DNA from: Acaryochloris sp. CRU_2_0
GTDB taxonomy: Bacteria; Cyanobacteriota; Cyanobacteriia; Thermosynechococcales; Thermosynechococcaceae
Length of the DNA: 55,364 bases
Direction: 5' to 3'
NCBI GenBank assembly: GCA_012034865.1
Contig: JAAUOM010000015.1
Coordinates: 1-55,364 of the forward strand
Position numbers and translations under genes: made by a program. The notes below the pieces were generated by a model. The model was not told the DNA's origin. It was given only the letters and a program-made list of their open reading frames with translations, and did no database searches. Every line of letters starts with the position of its first letter. Position 1 is the first letter of the stretch. Positions 36,972 to 46,382 of the stretch are shown here, piece after piece.

Positions 36972-38306
36972 CTAGAGAAAACGCACCGAGACATAGACAA
37001 TAATCACCGCTAACTGCAATGCTGTGATCGGCACACTGTATTTGAGGAAGCGATTAAAGGACATGTGTTTGCCATGCTGCTCGGCAATTCCCGCCGCCAC
37101 AATATTGGATGAGGCCCCAAATAAAGTGCCGTTACCGCCCAAGGTGGCACCGTACATCATAGCGTAGAACAGCGGTAACACTACAGCCGGGTAGTCGCCT
37201 GCAAAGTCAGGATTCAGAAAATCCGCTGAGATAAAACCTGCTTTGACCACGTATTCCTTGAGCAGAGGTACCATGGCCACCACCAAAGGAATGTTGGGAA
37301 TCAGGCTAGACAATAACCCCACCACAATGATTAACAGGATGGCACCGAGGGCAATATTGCGGCCCAAAATAACCGTCAATAGGCCAGAGGCACTACTAAT
37401 CACCCCCGTTTTTTCGAGTCCGCCAATTAGGACAAAGATGCTCATAAAAAACAGGAGCGTACTCCAGTCTACGTCGCGCAGAATATTGTAAATCGAATCA
37501 ATGCCGCTGTGATGGGTAATCAGTAAACATAGCGCTGCTCCTGCTAGAGCGACGGTGGCGGGGGAAATGGGAATCGGCATGGATTCGCCAGCCACAAAAA
37601 AAGTCAGAACCAAAACCACCACCAATCCCCCCAGGATCAACATACGGGGATGATTGATCTTGGGGTGGGGAAGATGCTCTAAATCATCTAATTTTTTATC
37701 CCAGATCGAGCGAAACAGAAACGGCAGGGTGGCAACCACCGTCAAAACCGCAATGATCCCACCTAAGCTCAGCTTGCCCAGATAATCGACAAAGCCAATA
37801 TTGACAGCATTGCCAACAATGAAGGTGGCCGGATCACCCACCAGGCTGATCAGCCCTGCACTATTGGCCACAAACACCATCAGAATCAGCAGCGGGATAA
37901 AGTCAACGGAGAGATCCTCGGCAATGGGCGGGATCAAAGGAGCAAGCAGCATCACAGTGGTGGCATTGGGAAGAACCGCACAGATTGGCGCGGTAATCGC
38001 CACAATGCCTAGGAGGAGGCGTTTGCCTTGTCCTTTGGCCAACAGAACCATCTGAGTGGCCAAATACTCGAAGATCAAGGTGGGCTCAAAGGCTCGCACC
38101 ATAATCATCACCCCCAAAAATAAGGCCAGGGTGGCGTGGCTTTGACCGATATAGGCAGTGGCCTCTTCTAAGCTCATCACATTGAGCAGGACTAGAACCA
38201 AGGCTCCCAGAAGAGCGGCGATGGTCAGGTGGACCCGCTCAGTGATCATCAAAACCATAACGATGACAAATGTAGCCAGCGATATGATGGCTTTTGAACT
38301 CAACAT
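36972..38306 (-). CDS. ArsB/NhaD-superfamily ion permease under a predicted c-di-AMP riboswitch
   Basis: 444-residue polytopic permease (about 11-12 helices) of the ion-transporter superfamily that includes ArsB, NhaD and OCA2-like proteins. Landmarks are LPNATTVMLLAPLIPPIAEDL, the LVGDPATFIVGNA loop and YGATLGGNGTLFGASSN near the end. The substrate is not fixed by sequence; Na+/H+ exchange or anion transport are the family options. AGGAGA six bases before ATG 38306 sets the start. The 5' leader (38389-38504) matches the ydaO-yuaA class, so expression is probably tuned by c-di-AMP, fitting a role in ion or osmotic balance. Confidence 0.85.
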   Translation of the reverse strand: MLSSKAIISLATFVIVMVLMITERVHLTIAALLGALVLVLLNVMSLEEATAYIGQSHATLALFLGVMIMVRAFEPTLIFEYLATQMVLLAKGQGKRLLLGIVAITAPICAVLPNATTVMLLAPLIPPIAEDLSVDFIPLLILMVFVANSAGLISLVGDPATFIVGNAVNIGFVDYLGKLSLGGIIAVLTVVATLPFLFRSIWDKKLDDLEHLPHPKINHPRMLILGGLVVVLVLTFFVAGESMPIPISPATVALAGAALCLLITHHSGIDSIYNILRDVDWSTLLFFMSIFVLIGGLEKTGVISSASGLLTVILGRNIALGAILLIIVVGLLSSLIPNIPLVVAMVPLLKEYVVKAGFISADFLNPDFAGDYPAVVLPLFYAMMYGATLGGNGTLFGASSNIVAAGIAEQHGKHMSFNRFLKYSVPITALQLAVIIVYVSVRFL

Positions 38307-38310
38307 AGCT

Positions 38311-38350
38311 ATCTCCTAGGGATAGAGAGAAGAAGTTGAATGTAGGAGAT
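38311..38350 (-). promoter_or_regulatory. RBS with upstream anti-RBS (riboswitch expression platform)
   Basis: In the leader RNA, TAGGAGAT (38318 down to 38311) contains the ribosome binding site. AUCUCCUA (38350 down to 38343) is its exact 8-base complement, 24 bases upstream. GGGAGAU at the 3' edge of the aptamer (38390 down to 38384) can also pair with the anti-RBS. This gives a simple mutually exclusive switch: ligand-bound aptamer frees the anti-RBS to hide the RBS. Confidence 0.6.
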
Positions 38351-38388
38351 TGCTGTGGGTTTGGCGCGATCGCTGCCCCGTAAATCTC

Positions 38389-38504
38389 CCTCAATGCCGA
38401 CGAGGTTAGCTGACGGGCTAGGCTTGAGAGATAGCCTCTTCGCACTCGCGAAGTATGCCCCAGAGTTGGGTCCCCCGTTCCGTCTACAAAGTTTCGGATT
38501 AGGC
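38389..38504 (-). ncRNA. c-di-AMP riboswitch (ydaO-yuaA class)
   Basis: Reading the minus strand from 38504: GCCUAAU pairs with AUUGAGG at 38395-38389 (one bulge) as the closing helix. In between are the conserved blocks CGGGGGACCCA (near 38477-38467), GGGGCAUAC, and CCGUCAGCUAACCUCGU (near 38416-38400), in the order of the ydaO-yuaA family. A small hairpin UUCGCGAGUGCGAA sits between. It directly precedes the ArsB/NhaD-type permease. Known ligand of the class is cyclic di-AMP, which usually lowers expression of ion and osmolyte transporters. Confidence 0.85.
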
Positions 38505-38568
38505 TGATCTATTCAACGTGAATAATTAGGCCGGATTATAGCATGACTCTATTTTTTAGTATTAATCT

Positions 38569-40368
38569 CTAGAGACCATAGAATTTGACAATCAGCAACG
38601 GGGTTAGGATCGTCAGCAGTAAGTTGAGAGGTAAACCCACGCGGGTAAAATCAAGAAATTTATAGCCCCCTGGCCCATAAACCATCGTGTTGGTTTGGTA
38701 ACCAATCGGGGTTAAGTAGCTATTGGAAGCGGCAAAAGTGGCGGCAAACACAAAAGCTAAGGGATTGAGGTGTAGATCTTTGGCGACTTCAACCCCAATG
38801 GGAATCATCAAAATTACAGCGGCATTATTGGAGAGAATTTCCGTCAGAAATGACGTGAGCAGATAAAATGAGACCAACAGCCAAAAGTTGGGCAAGTGTC
38901 CACCCGCATTGATGATAGGCTGTGCTAGCCACTCTGTTGCTCCAGATTTTTCCATGGCTACCCCTAGCGGAATTAAGCCCGCTAGCAGGAAGATGACATC
39001 CCAGCGGACTGCGCCATAAATTTCTCCAGGTTTGAGGCAGCCTGTGATTACCATGAGCAAAACCCCCACCAAGGCACTGACCAAAATGGGTGCCCAGTCA
39101 AAGGCTGCCACAACGATGACGCCCAAGATAATGGCGATCGCAATCCAGGCCTTCTGGGGTCGCAATGTTTCCACATCTTGGGGTTCCATAACCAGCAGTT
39201 CGCGCGTGGTTTGCAAACCCACTAAACTTTCTCGCGGTCCTTGGATGAGCAGCAAATCTCCAAAACGCAAGGGCACTCGTCCTAAGCGATCCCGCACCAA
39301 CTCTTGGCCGCGACGAATGGCCAACACCGTGGCATTGTAGCGTTGGCGAAACCGTAATTCCTTCAGCGTCGATCCTGACAACCGCGAATTGGAGAGAATT
39401 AAGACCTCGGCAATTTCTTCTGCCCCGGTACTGAGATCGGTTTCTAGACTGTTCTGACCAAATTTGACATCTGGGGCAATCTCTATTCCTCGTTCATCGC
39501 GAATATTGAGAAGCTCTGTGCGGCTGCCCCGCACCAACAGGATATCCTCCGCTTGCAGGGGAATATCCGCCAAGGGTTGGCCAAAACGATCTCGATCTCG
39601 GATCAGTTCCAAAACATCGAGATCAAACTTGCGCTGCAGTTGAGTAGATCGCAGAGTCTGCCCGACTAAGCTGGAGTTGGCGGTAATCGTGACTTCGCTG
39701 ACATACTCCTTGAGGTCAAAATCTTGAAAATTGTTCGTGGGTGCTTTGCGATTCGGGAGGAGATGGGGAGCTGCGATCGCCAAATAAACCAGCCCCACAA
39801 CAAAGGTTGCCACGCCTAGGGTGGTGAACTGAAACAACGTAAATTCGCCATACCCCAAATCCTTGGAGACTCCACTCGCCAAGATGTTCGTTGAGGTGCC
39901 AATCACCGTGATCATCCCTCCTAAGACCGTCACGTAGGACAGAGGAATCAGCAGTTTGGAAGGAGAGATATTTTGCTTTTTACACCAGTCTTCAATAATT
40001 GGCAGAAATACAGCCACCACCGCCGTGTTGTTAATAAAGGCGGTGATCGGACCCACGATCAGACCCATCACCAAAATCTGCTGGGATGGATTTTTCCCCC
40101 CCCAGCGTACCAACCAATCCCGAACAATTTGAATCACACCCGTCTTGGCAATCCCAGCGCTGAGAATAAACATGAACAGCACTGTAATTGTGGCGGAATT
40201 GCCAAAACCAGAAATGCCTTCGTCGGGGGTCACCAGTCCCAACAGAATGAGGACAGCAGCTACCATCAGTGCTGTCAGATCCACAGGAAACCATTCAGCG
40301 ACAAAGGCAATTAGAGCCAAGCTGAGTACCAGCAGGGTTAAAAAGGTGCGATCTTGCAAAATAGGCAT
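38569..40368 (-). CDS. SLC13/DASS-family permease with two RCK_C (TrkA-C) domains
   Basis: 599-residue transporter. Two permease halves (about 1-210 and 395-599) flank two cytoplasmic TrkA-C domains, recognised by LDLIRDR-type and LLIQGPRESL segments. Helix-rich motifs include GNSATITVLFMFILSAGIAKTG, FINNTAVVAVFLP and LSNNAAVILMIPIGVEVA, the two inverted SNT/NNT motifs of the DASS family. Cyanobacterial and algal relatives carry sulfate or other anions with Na+. RCK_C domains elsewhere bind c-di-AMP, noteworthy beside a c-di-AMP riboswitch. Start ATG 40368 (MPILQDRTFL). Not clearly co-transcribed with exoD (184 bases). Confidence 0.88.
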   Translation of the reverse strand: MPILQDRTFLTLLVLSLALIAFVAEWFPVDLTALMVAAVLILLGLVTPDEGISGFGNSATITVLFMFILSAGIAKTGVIQIVRDWLVRWGGKNPSQQILVMGLIVGPITAFINNTAVVAVFLPIIEDWCKKQNISPSKLLIPLSYVTVLGGMITVIGTSTNILASGVSKDLGYGEFTLFQFTTLGVATFVVGLVYLAIAAPHLLPNRKAPTNNFQDFDLKEYVSEVTITANSSLVGQTLRSTQLQRKFDLDVLELIRDRDRFGQPLADIPLQAEDILLVRGSRTELLNIRDERGIEIAPDVKFGQNSLETDLSTGAEEIAEVLILSNSRLSGSTLKELRFRQRYNATVLAIRRGQELVRDRLGRVPLRFGDLLLIQGPRESLVGLQTTRELLVMEPQDVETLRPQKAWIAIAIILGVIVVAAFDWAPILVSALVGVLLMVITGCLKPGEIYGAVRWDVIFLLAGLIPLGVAMEKSGATEWLAQPIINAGGHLPNFWLLVSFYLLTSFLTEILSNNAAVILMIPIGVEVAKDLHLNPLAFVFAATFAASNSYLTPIGYQTNTMVYGPGGYKFLDFTRVGLPLNLLLTILTPLLIVKFYGL

Positions 40369-40552
40369 ACTGCTAGTCTCCGCCAGTCTAAGGACGCTTG
40401 TTCTGGGCTTACTCTACCAGATGCTAGTACCAAGAAAATCACCTGTCCAAAGCCCATCCCATTACCAACTAAAGATCCAGAGCCCCTGTTTTGCAAAACG
40501 GAAGAACCTGGCGATCTCCAACTAGGAAATTAGTGCCTTTCTATAGAAACCA

Positions 40553-41149
40553 TCATTGGAACCATTGCCCAACTAAGTGCCAAAAAATAATAAAAATAGC
40601 AGCGAACGCTGCTGTAATTAAACCCGTCAAGACATAGCTGACACACATCAGCAGGCCATCGGTTTCTAAGGTAGCAATCACAAACAACAAAATACCCACC
40701 GTCGGAATCGGGTTAGTAAAGGGAATAGGCAGCATCAGCAAAATGGTCAACCAGGCAATGCATAATCCATTCAATTGATTGATCCGAGGATGGGTGGTTA
40801 GCTTAGGCCAGCGAGGACGAGCCAATCGCTCAATCCAATGGGTGCCTCGCTCCATGTTTTGTAGCAGTTGGTAGGCAAACTTGGGTGGGAAGGAAAACCG
40901 AGCGACTCGTTTGGGCAACCAAGGTAAGTGCCTGCCTGCTGCCATCTGGAGTGAAAGAAGCAAACAACCTGAACCCAAAATGGTGGTCAATCCAGGGGGC
41001 ATGGGAAAGAGAAAGGGAACCACCAGCAAACCAATCACCAGCGTAAAGCCCCGTTCTGCTGTTTCCGCTAGAATGTCCGCTAGACGCAGCGGCTTATCGC
41101 TCAGACGGGTCAGCAGGGCTTGAATATCTTGGGAAAATTTGAGGTGCAT
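40553..41149 (-). CDS. exoD: ExoD-family exopolysaccharide synthesis protein
   Basis: 198-residue membrane protein of the ExoD family, described by analogy with Rhizobium exopolysaccharide genes; the molecular activity is unknown. Landmarks are LADILAETAERGFTLVIGLLVVPFLFP-type N-terminal helix (about 23-50) and MPPGLTTILG. Three to four further helices follow. AGGAAGGA immediately before ATG 41149 is a strong site. The gene begins 9 bases after the PacL-type ATPase stop, so the two form an operon. Confidence 0.88.
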   Translation of the reverse strand: MHLKFSQDIQALLTRLSDKPLRLADILAETAERGFTLVIGLLVVPFLFPMPPGLTTILGSGCLLLSLQMAAGRHLPWLPKRVARFSFPPKFAYQLLQNMERGTHWIERLARPRWPKLTTHPRINQLNGLCIAWLTILLMLPIPFTNPIPTVGILLFVIATLETDGLLMCVSYVLTGLITAAFAAIFIIFWHLVGQWFQ

Positions 41150-41158
41150 GGTTCCTTC

Positions 41159-43981
41159 CTAACCTTTGATACGAGCAGAGCGACGCTGCCACCAGATTAA
41201 GAAGCCCTTCTCTAGTTCAATCCACACAAACATCAAGGCACTAAATCCCAAACAGATCAATAGCTCTATCCCAGTCAAGGGGTGTACCCCAAAGAAGGTT
41301 TGCAGAAATGGCACATACAGCAACAACAGTTGGAGGACAGTCGTGAAGGAAACGGCTGCCAGCAAGTAAGGATTAGAGCAGGGATTGAGTTGGAGGGTCA
41401 ATTGCGTATCAGAGCGCACCGCCATCGCATGACCCATTTGAGCCAGACAAAGGGCAGTAAAAACCATCGTTTTCCAGGTATCAGGATTACCCTCATATCC
41501 CGGTGCTTGGGTATAGTCATAGGCCCAAACCATCAAGCAAATGGTCAAAATAGAAAGAATCAAGCCAATGCGAACCATGTAAAATCCTAGCCCTCTGGCA
41601 AAGATGCTCTCGCGGGGATCATAAGGGGGTCGTTCCATGACGCCCGCTTCGGCGGGTTCCATTGCTAGGGCTAGGGCGGGTAAACCATCCGTGACTAGAT
41701 TCATCCACAGAATTTGCAGTGGCGATAGGGGCACACCCCCCAGTCCCAACAGGGGAGCAGCAGCAATGGTAATCACCTCGCCAATATTGCTACCGAGGAT
41801 GTACTTGATGAAGCGGCGAATATTACTGTAGATGACCCGTCCTTCTTCGGTGGCAGCGACGATGGTGGCAAAGTTGTCATCCAGTAGAACCATGTCACTG
41901 GCTTCTTTACTGACATCGGTGCCCGTAATTCCCATAGCAATGCCAATATCAGCCTGTTTGAGGGCAGGGGCATCGTTGACACCATCCCCGGTCATGGCCA
42001 CAAAGGCATGACGTCGCTGCAAGGCTTGGACAATCTGGAGTTTATGTTCGGGGGCAACGCGGGCATAGACGCTGACCTGCTCCACTTGTTGTTCGAGCTC
42101 AGTAGCAGACATTTGAGCCAACTGCTGACCGCTGAGGACTGTATCTCCGACCTCAGCAATGCCAATTTCCTGGGCAATGGCCATCGCCGTCAGTTGATGG
42201 TCGCCCGTAATCATCACCGGTCGAATCCCCGCTTGACGACAGCGGGCAACGGCTGCTTTGGCTTCGGGACGGGCAGCATCTAAGATGCCTACCAGTCCAA
42301 GCCATACCAGATCTTGCTCAGCATCGGCTAGGGTCTCTGTCGGAGGAATCTCTCCTAAGGGCTTGAGAGCGAGACCCAACACCCGCAGTCCTTGGCTGGC
42401 CATGGTGTTGTTCTGGGTGAGGATGCGATCGCGCTGCTCTGGCGTCAGGGGAGAGACAGAATGAGTACCTTGCATCTGAGCGCATTGAGCCAGGATCAAT
42501 TCTGGCGATCCCTTCATAAACAAGGTATAAGGTTGGGCAAAGGTTAGATGAGCCGACGGTTCAGTGGCGCAAACCACACTCATCCGCTTACGCTCTGAGG
42601 TAAACGGGATTTCCGTCAGCCGTGGAAAGGCATTGTGCAGCTCAACTGGCCCCAGGCTCGCCTTATTGGCTAACACCAGCAGTGCCCCCTCCGTTGGGTC
42701 ACCGATAATCGCCCATTGCCCTTCTTCTTTTTGCAGGGCAGCATCATTACAGAGGGCACCCGCCATGAGCAACAGTTCCAGTCCGGGTTGCTGGGCTGGT
42801 AAAACGGCTTTCCCTTGATTGAGGAATTCTCCTACAGGTTCATACCCTGTACCGCTGATGGTAAAGCGATGTTGATCGGTCTGAATCTGCTGAACCACCA
42901 TTTTGTTTTGGGTGAGGGTTCCCGTTTTATCCGAGCAGATGGTAGTAACCGAACCCAAGGTTTCCACTGCGGGCAATTTGCGAATCAAGGCTTGGCGACG
43001 AACCATCCGTTGTGTTCCTAATGCCAGGGTCACCGTGATTACAGCCGGCAGACCTTCCGGCACCACCGCTACGGCCATGCTCAGGGATATTTCCAGGAGG
43101 TCATCGACCATGTTGAAGTTACCCTCCCGCAGGATACCTCCAAGAACGACTAGCCCCACTAACACCAGAGAACCCGTAACTAGAACATTTCCCAACTGTG
43201 CCATGCGCTGCTGTAAGGGAGTTGGCTCCACTTCCACCCCTTGCAGCATCTCGGCAATCCTTCCGAGTTCCGTAGTCATCCCCGTGGCGGTGACGATGGC
43301 CATGCCTCGCCCTTGCAGCACCTCTGTTCCTCGAAAGACCAGATTATAGCGATCGCCTAAAGCTGTATCCGCAGGCAACACCAATTCAGAATGCTTGGTG
43401 ACCGCCTCTGCTTCCCCGGTCAGTGCCGATTCGCGAATAGATAGGCTGGCGGTACTCAGCAAGCGACCATCAGCAGGCACCTGCACGCCAGCTTCTAGCG
43501 TGACGAGATCACCGGGCACTAAATCCTTGGCATCTACTTCAATCTCTTGGCCTTGGCGAATCACCCGTACCTGAGCCGAAGTCATCGATTTTAGTGCGGC
43601 CAAGGCTTGCTCAGCTCGACTTTCTTGCAAGAATCCTAGCCAGCCATTGAGAATGACAATCGCAAAGATAGCAACGGCATCCTTAGGAAACTGACGCTCT
43701 TTTAAATCTAGGACTGCCGACACAATTGCCACCATGATCAGCATCACCAGCATGATGTTTTTAAACTGATCAATTAAGATTGCCCAAGTGGAGCGACCGG
43801 CGGCTTCTTGGAGTTCATTGTCACCATATTGTTGGCGACGTTGGCTGACCTGATCATGGGAAAGCCCTTGGCTCAAATCGCTTTGCAACTGTTGGACAAC
43901 CGCTGTGGAATCAAGGGTATGCCATTGCAACTGCTGACCCTTGATCTCAGGATCTGGCTGCATAACTGAGCTAACTGACAT
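41159..43981 (-). CDS. pacL: P-type Ca2+-transporting ATPase (PacL type)
   Basis: 940-residue P-IIA ATPase. The actuator motif is [10 protein letters not shown], the phosphorylation site [13 protein letters not shown], and the hinge [22 protein letters not shown] (given in part). In the membrane PEGLPAVIT (helix 4), NIGEVITI (helix 5, N and E) and [12 protein letters not shown] (helix 6) keep the residues that form the two Ca2+ sites in SERCA, so Ca2+ is the likely cargo. Start at ATG 43981; ATG 43963 (MQPDPEIKG) is also possible. First gene of a two-gene unit with exoD. Confidence 0.93.
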   Translation of the reverse strand: MSVSSVMQPDPEIKGQQLQWHTLDSTAVVQQLQSDLSQGLSHDQVSQRRQQYGDNELQEAAGRSTWAILIDQFKNIMLVMLIMVAIVSAVLDLKERQFPKDAVAIFAIVILNGWLGFLQESRAEQALAALKSMTSAQVRVIRQGQEIEVDAKDLVPGDLVTLEAGVQVPADGRLLSTASLSIRESALTGEAEAVTKHSELVLPADTALGDRYNLVFRGTEVLQGRGMAIVTATGMTTELGRIAEMLQGVEVEPTPLQQRMAQLGNVLVTGSLVLVGLVVLGGILREGNFNMVDDLLEISLSMAVAVVPEGLPAVITVTLALGTQRMVRRQALIRKLPAVETLGSVTTICSDKTGTLTQNKMVVQQIQTDQHRFTISGTGYEPVGEFLNQGKAVLPAQQPGLELLLMAGALCNDAALQKEEGQWAIIGDPTEGALLVLANKASLGPVELHNAFPRLTEIPFTSERKRMSVVCATEPSAHLTFAQPYTLFMKGSPELILAQCAQMQGTHSVSPLTPEQRDRILTQNNTMASQGLRVLGLALKPLGEIPPTETLADAEQDLVWLGLVGILDAARPEAKAAVARCRQAGIRPVMITGDHQLTAMAIAQEIGIAEVGDTVLSGQQLAQMSATELEQQVEQVSVYARVAPEHKLQIVQALQRRHAFVAMTGDGVNDAPALKQADIGIAMGITGTDVSKEASDMVLLDDNFATIVAATEEGRVIYSNIRRFIKYILGSNIGEVITIAAAPLLGLGGVPLSPLQILWMNLVTDGLPALALAMEPAEAGVMERPPYDPRESIFARGLGFYMVRIGLILSILTICLMVWAYDYTQAPGYEGNPDTWKTMVFTALCLAQMGHAMAVRSDTQLTLQLNPCSNPYLLAAVSFTTVLQLLLLYVPFLQTFFGVHPLTGIELLICLGFSALMFVWIELEKGFLIWWQRRSARIKG

Positions 43982-44098
43982 TGGCAAGTGTCTAAGTACT
44001 TTGAATAGAGTGGTAATTTGATTATAATAGCACTATAAAATAGTTCTAACTTGTGATATCTGCGATACCATCCAAGTTTGATCTCCCTGTTTGCATCT

Positions 44099-45190
44099 AT
44101 GGATCTTCCTTCTTTCCCCCTAGAGTTAGTGGGGCGCACTGATGAATTAGAACAGATGGTTCAAACCCTTGCTGCTGGGAGCAACTGCTTAGTGACCGGG
44201 GTACCAGGGAGTGGCCGTCGCACCTTGATTCGGGCGGCGGTAGAGCGGGTGGGAATCTTGCTGTTGGAAATAGACTGTCTACGCACCACCAGTGCTCACC
44301 AGTTTTTGCAGGTACTCGCTGATCGCATTACCGCCACCTTTGTGGATCAGCAGGCGTTAACCCTCATGCGGGCTTGGAGTCTGGATCATCCCTTCACGGT
44401 AGAGGGGCTAGGGTCAGGACGAACCCGTTTGGTTTGGCAGGGAACCCCAAATCAAGACTGGCGGTTATTTCAAGCATTACTGGATCTGCCGCAGTTGCTC
44501 GCTGAAGCGCTGGACAAAGCCATCGTGATGGTGTTTCAAAACTTTCCCCATCTGCGCTCTTGGGATCGTCAAGGGCAATGGGAAACCTATTTAGGAGAGG
44601 CTGCTCAGCAACACCATCGGGTCAGTTATGTTTTAGTCACCACGGTGGCAGAGGCTTGGGTTCATGATCAGACTCTGCAGGTGATTCAACTGTCCCCCCT
44701 GAGCAATGCAGAATTGCAACCTTGGATTATCACGGAGATGGCAACAGCCGGACTCAAGTTTGATCCAGACACGCGTGCTCTAGACCTGTTCTTGGGCTAT
44801 GTGCAGGGTCATTTGGGGGATGCGATCGCCTTAGCAAGACGGGTGTGGCTGGAATACCAAACCCTCAACGCTACCGAACCGGGGCTGTTGCAAGCCCATC
44901 ATATTCATCACAGCATGATAGGTCTGATTGAAGATATCTCCATCACGTTTGAATCCTTATTGCTGCTCCTGCCACCGAGTCAAATCCGAGTGCTAGAGAG
45001 CTTAGCCTTCGACCCTACGGACAGTCCCCATGCCCACAGTTACATCAAAAAGCACCAACTTTCTCGTGGAGGCAGCCTGCAAGGAGCCTTGAATAGTCTG
45101 GAGCAAAAGGGGCTTATTTATGGCCCAGACCAAGGGTATCGAATTGCTTTACCCTTGCTAGACTTTTGGCTCAAGCAACGGTTAATCTAG
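44099..45190 (+). CDS. AAA-like ATPase-domain protein with lost Walker A and B residues
   Basis: 363-residue protein of the archaeal-ATPase/AAA+ family, from ATG 44099 (MDLPSFPLELVGRTDEL). The P-loop position reads GVPGSGRRTL (34-43): the lysine is R40 and the next Ser/Thr is R41. The Walker B position reads VMVFQNF, with Q147-N148 in place of the Asp-Glu pair. A winged-helix-like C-terminus (about 290-363) with HQLSRGGSLQGALNSLEQKG is intact. The open frame and normal composition suggest a working protein that no longer hydrolyses ATP, perhaps a pseudo-ATPase regulator. It is divergent from pacL. Confidence 0.8.
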   Translation: MDLPSFPLELVGRTDELEQMVQTLAAGSNCLVTGVPGSGRRTLIRAAVERVGILLLEIDCLRTTSAHQFLQVLADRITATFVDQQALTLMRAWSLDHPFTVEGLGSGRTRLVWQGTPNQDWRLFQALLDLPQLLAEALDKAIVMVFQNFPHLRSWDRQGQWETYLGEAAQQHHRVSYVLVTTVAEAWVHDQTLQVIQLSPLSNAELQPWIITEMATAGLKFDPDTRALDLFLGYVQGHLGDAIALARRVWLEYQTLNATEPGLLQAHHIHHSMIGLIEDISITFESLLLLLPPSQIRVLESLAFDPTDSPHAHSYIKKHQLSRGGSLQGALNSLEQKGLIYGPDQGYRIALPLLDFWLKQRLI

Positions 45191-45220
45191 TACCCCTACG
45201 TGGAAGTGAAAAGGCAAAAC
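45190..45220 (+). repeat. Dispersed AAAAGGCAAAAG repeat, copy 3
   Basis: Beginning at the stop of the AAA-like gene, CTAGTACCCCTACGTGGAAG then TGAAAAGGCAAAAC follows the same plan as the block after the DAHP synthase stop codon. Confidence 0.4.
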
Positions 45221-45370
45221 CTTGAAACATTTTTTTGGGGGTTTTCAAGAGTTGCAGCCTAAATGCAGCAATGGATTAGCCATTTAGGCTTAAATAGCTC
45301 TAATGGCTCAGGGTGTTAAGCAGATCTTAATCCATCGTATAATGAACGCCATCCTGTAGCGTCAAAGTTA

Positions 45371-45844
45371 ATGGTGGCGAAAATGGCTCGGCTAGACGAA
45401 CTACAAGTAGAGAGGTTAAGACTTCCAAGGTCTTGCATAGGACTTTACAGCCTATCTTTGGGGCTGGTGGGTTGGAGTTTATCGCTATCAAGCATCATCA
45501 CCTATGGCGTGGTGTTTCTGGTGGTTTTAAGCTTCTACCTATTGACCCGTCGCCAGCTTTGGTTTGATGGTTTACTCGGACAAGCCCCGCAGGTGTTGCT
45601 CATGGTCTTGATTGGCAGTGTATGCATCACCTCCCTCTTTATCTTGCCTGGTTTGACCATTTGGGTGATCCTGCCTGCGCTCTCGACCTTACTGGTTTGG
45701 CAGGAGCTGCTGTATCGCCACTATCCAAAGTGGTTAATTTTCTCTATTTTAGTGATCATGGGGGGGTTAGGCTTAGGACTAGGTGAGGGCATTGATTTGT
45801 ACTATATTGCCTACAGTCCTCTCAATTGGAGTATCCATGGGTGA
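45371..45844 (+). CDS. Integral membrane protein, unknown function
   Basis: 157-residue protein with about four or five predicted helices (roughly 23-38, 40-58, 72-92, 94-112 and 120-138) and basic residues at the N-terminus. I do not recognise a family. The start is ATG 45371; ATG 45383 (MARLDEL) is close by. It lies between the AAA-like gene and the cupin gene on the same strand. Confidence 0.65.
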   Translation: MVAKMARLDELQVERLRLPRSCIGLYSLSLGLVGWSLSLSSIITYGVVFLVVLSFYLLTRRQLWFDGLLGQAPQVLLMVLIGSVCITSLFILPGLTIWVILPALSTLLVWQELLYRHYPKWLIFSILVIMGGLGLGLGEGIDLYYIAYSPLNWSIHG

Positions 45845-45887
45845 GTATGCTGATCAGCCCTAGGGTTTAACAAGATGGAGTCCAGAC

Positions 45888-46382
45888 ATGGCTACAGTCG
45901 AGCGATCGCCCTATTTGTTGACTGCTGCTCGTATTCAAGATCTCTCAGAACAACGCTTTCAGCATCCTCTACATACCAAAGCCATCCGCTATACAAAATC
46001 GATGAGTGAGGGCGTAGGTCTTCAGCGCTTGGGGCTGCATCTGGTTCGGGTAGAACCCGGTTACGCCACCACCCAGTTTCATTGCCACCACCAAGAAGAA
46101 GAATTTATCTACATCCTCTCAGGACAAGGGATTGTGGTCATTGGGTCATCCACCTATAAAGTCGGCTCTGGAGACTTTATGGGTTTTACTGCGCCTAGCC
46201 TTCCCCACAGCATGTTGAATCCCTCTACAACAAACTTGGTCTATCTGATGGGGGGAGAGCGGAAACCCTTTGATATTTGTGACTATCCACATTTGCAGCA
46301 ACGATTGATCCGTTGCGGTGATCAGCGTCATCTGTACAACTGGACGGAGGACAATACCCACTATCTCCAATGCTGGCCGTAA
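45888..46382 (+). CDS. Cupin-domain protein
   Basis: 164-residue single-cupin protein. Motif 1 is complete: H65-x-H67-x4-E72-x6-G79 in FHCHHQEEEFIYILSG, and motif 2 includes SLPHSMLNP, so a metal site is expected. The partner substrate is not evident. The C-terminus (YNWTEDNTHY) resembles cupins often placed near sugar or cell-wall genes, but that is weak. Its last 13 bases overlap comEC, implying co-transcription. Confidence 0.82.
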   Translation: MATVERSPYLLTAARIQDLSEQRFQHPLHTKAIRYTKSMSEGVGLQRLGLHLVRVEPGYATTQFHCHHQEEEFIYILSGQGIVVIGSSTYKVGSGDFMGFTAPSLPHSMLNPSTTNLVYLMGGERKPFDICDYPHLQQRLIRCGDQRHLYNWTEDNTHYLQCWP

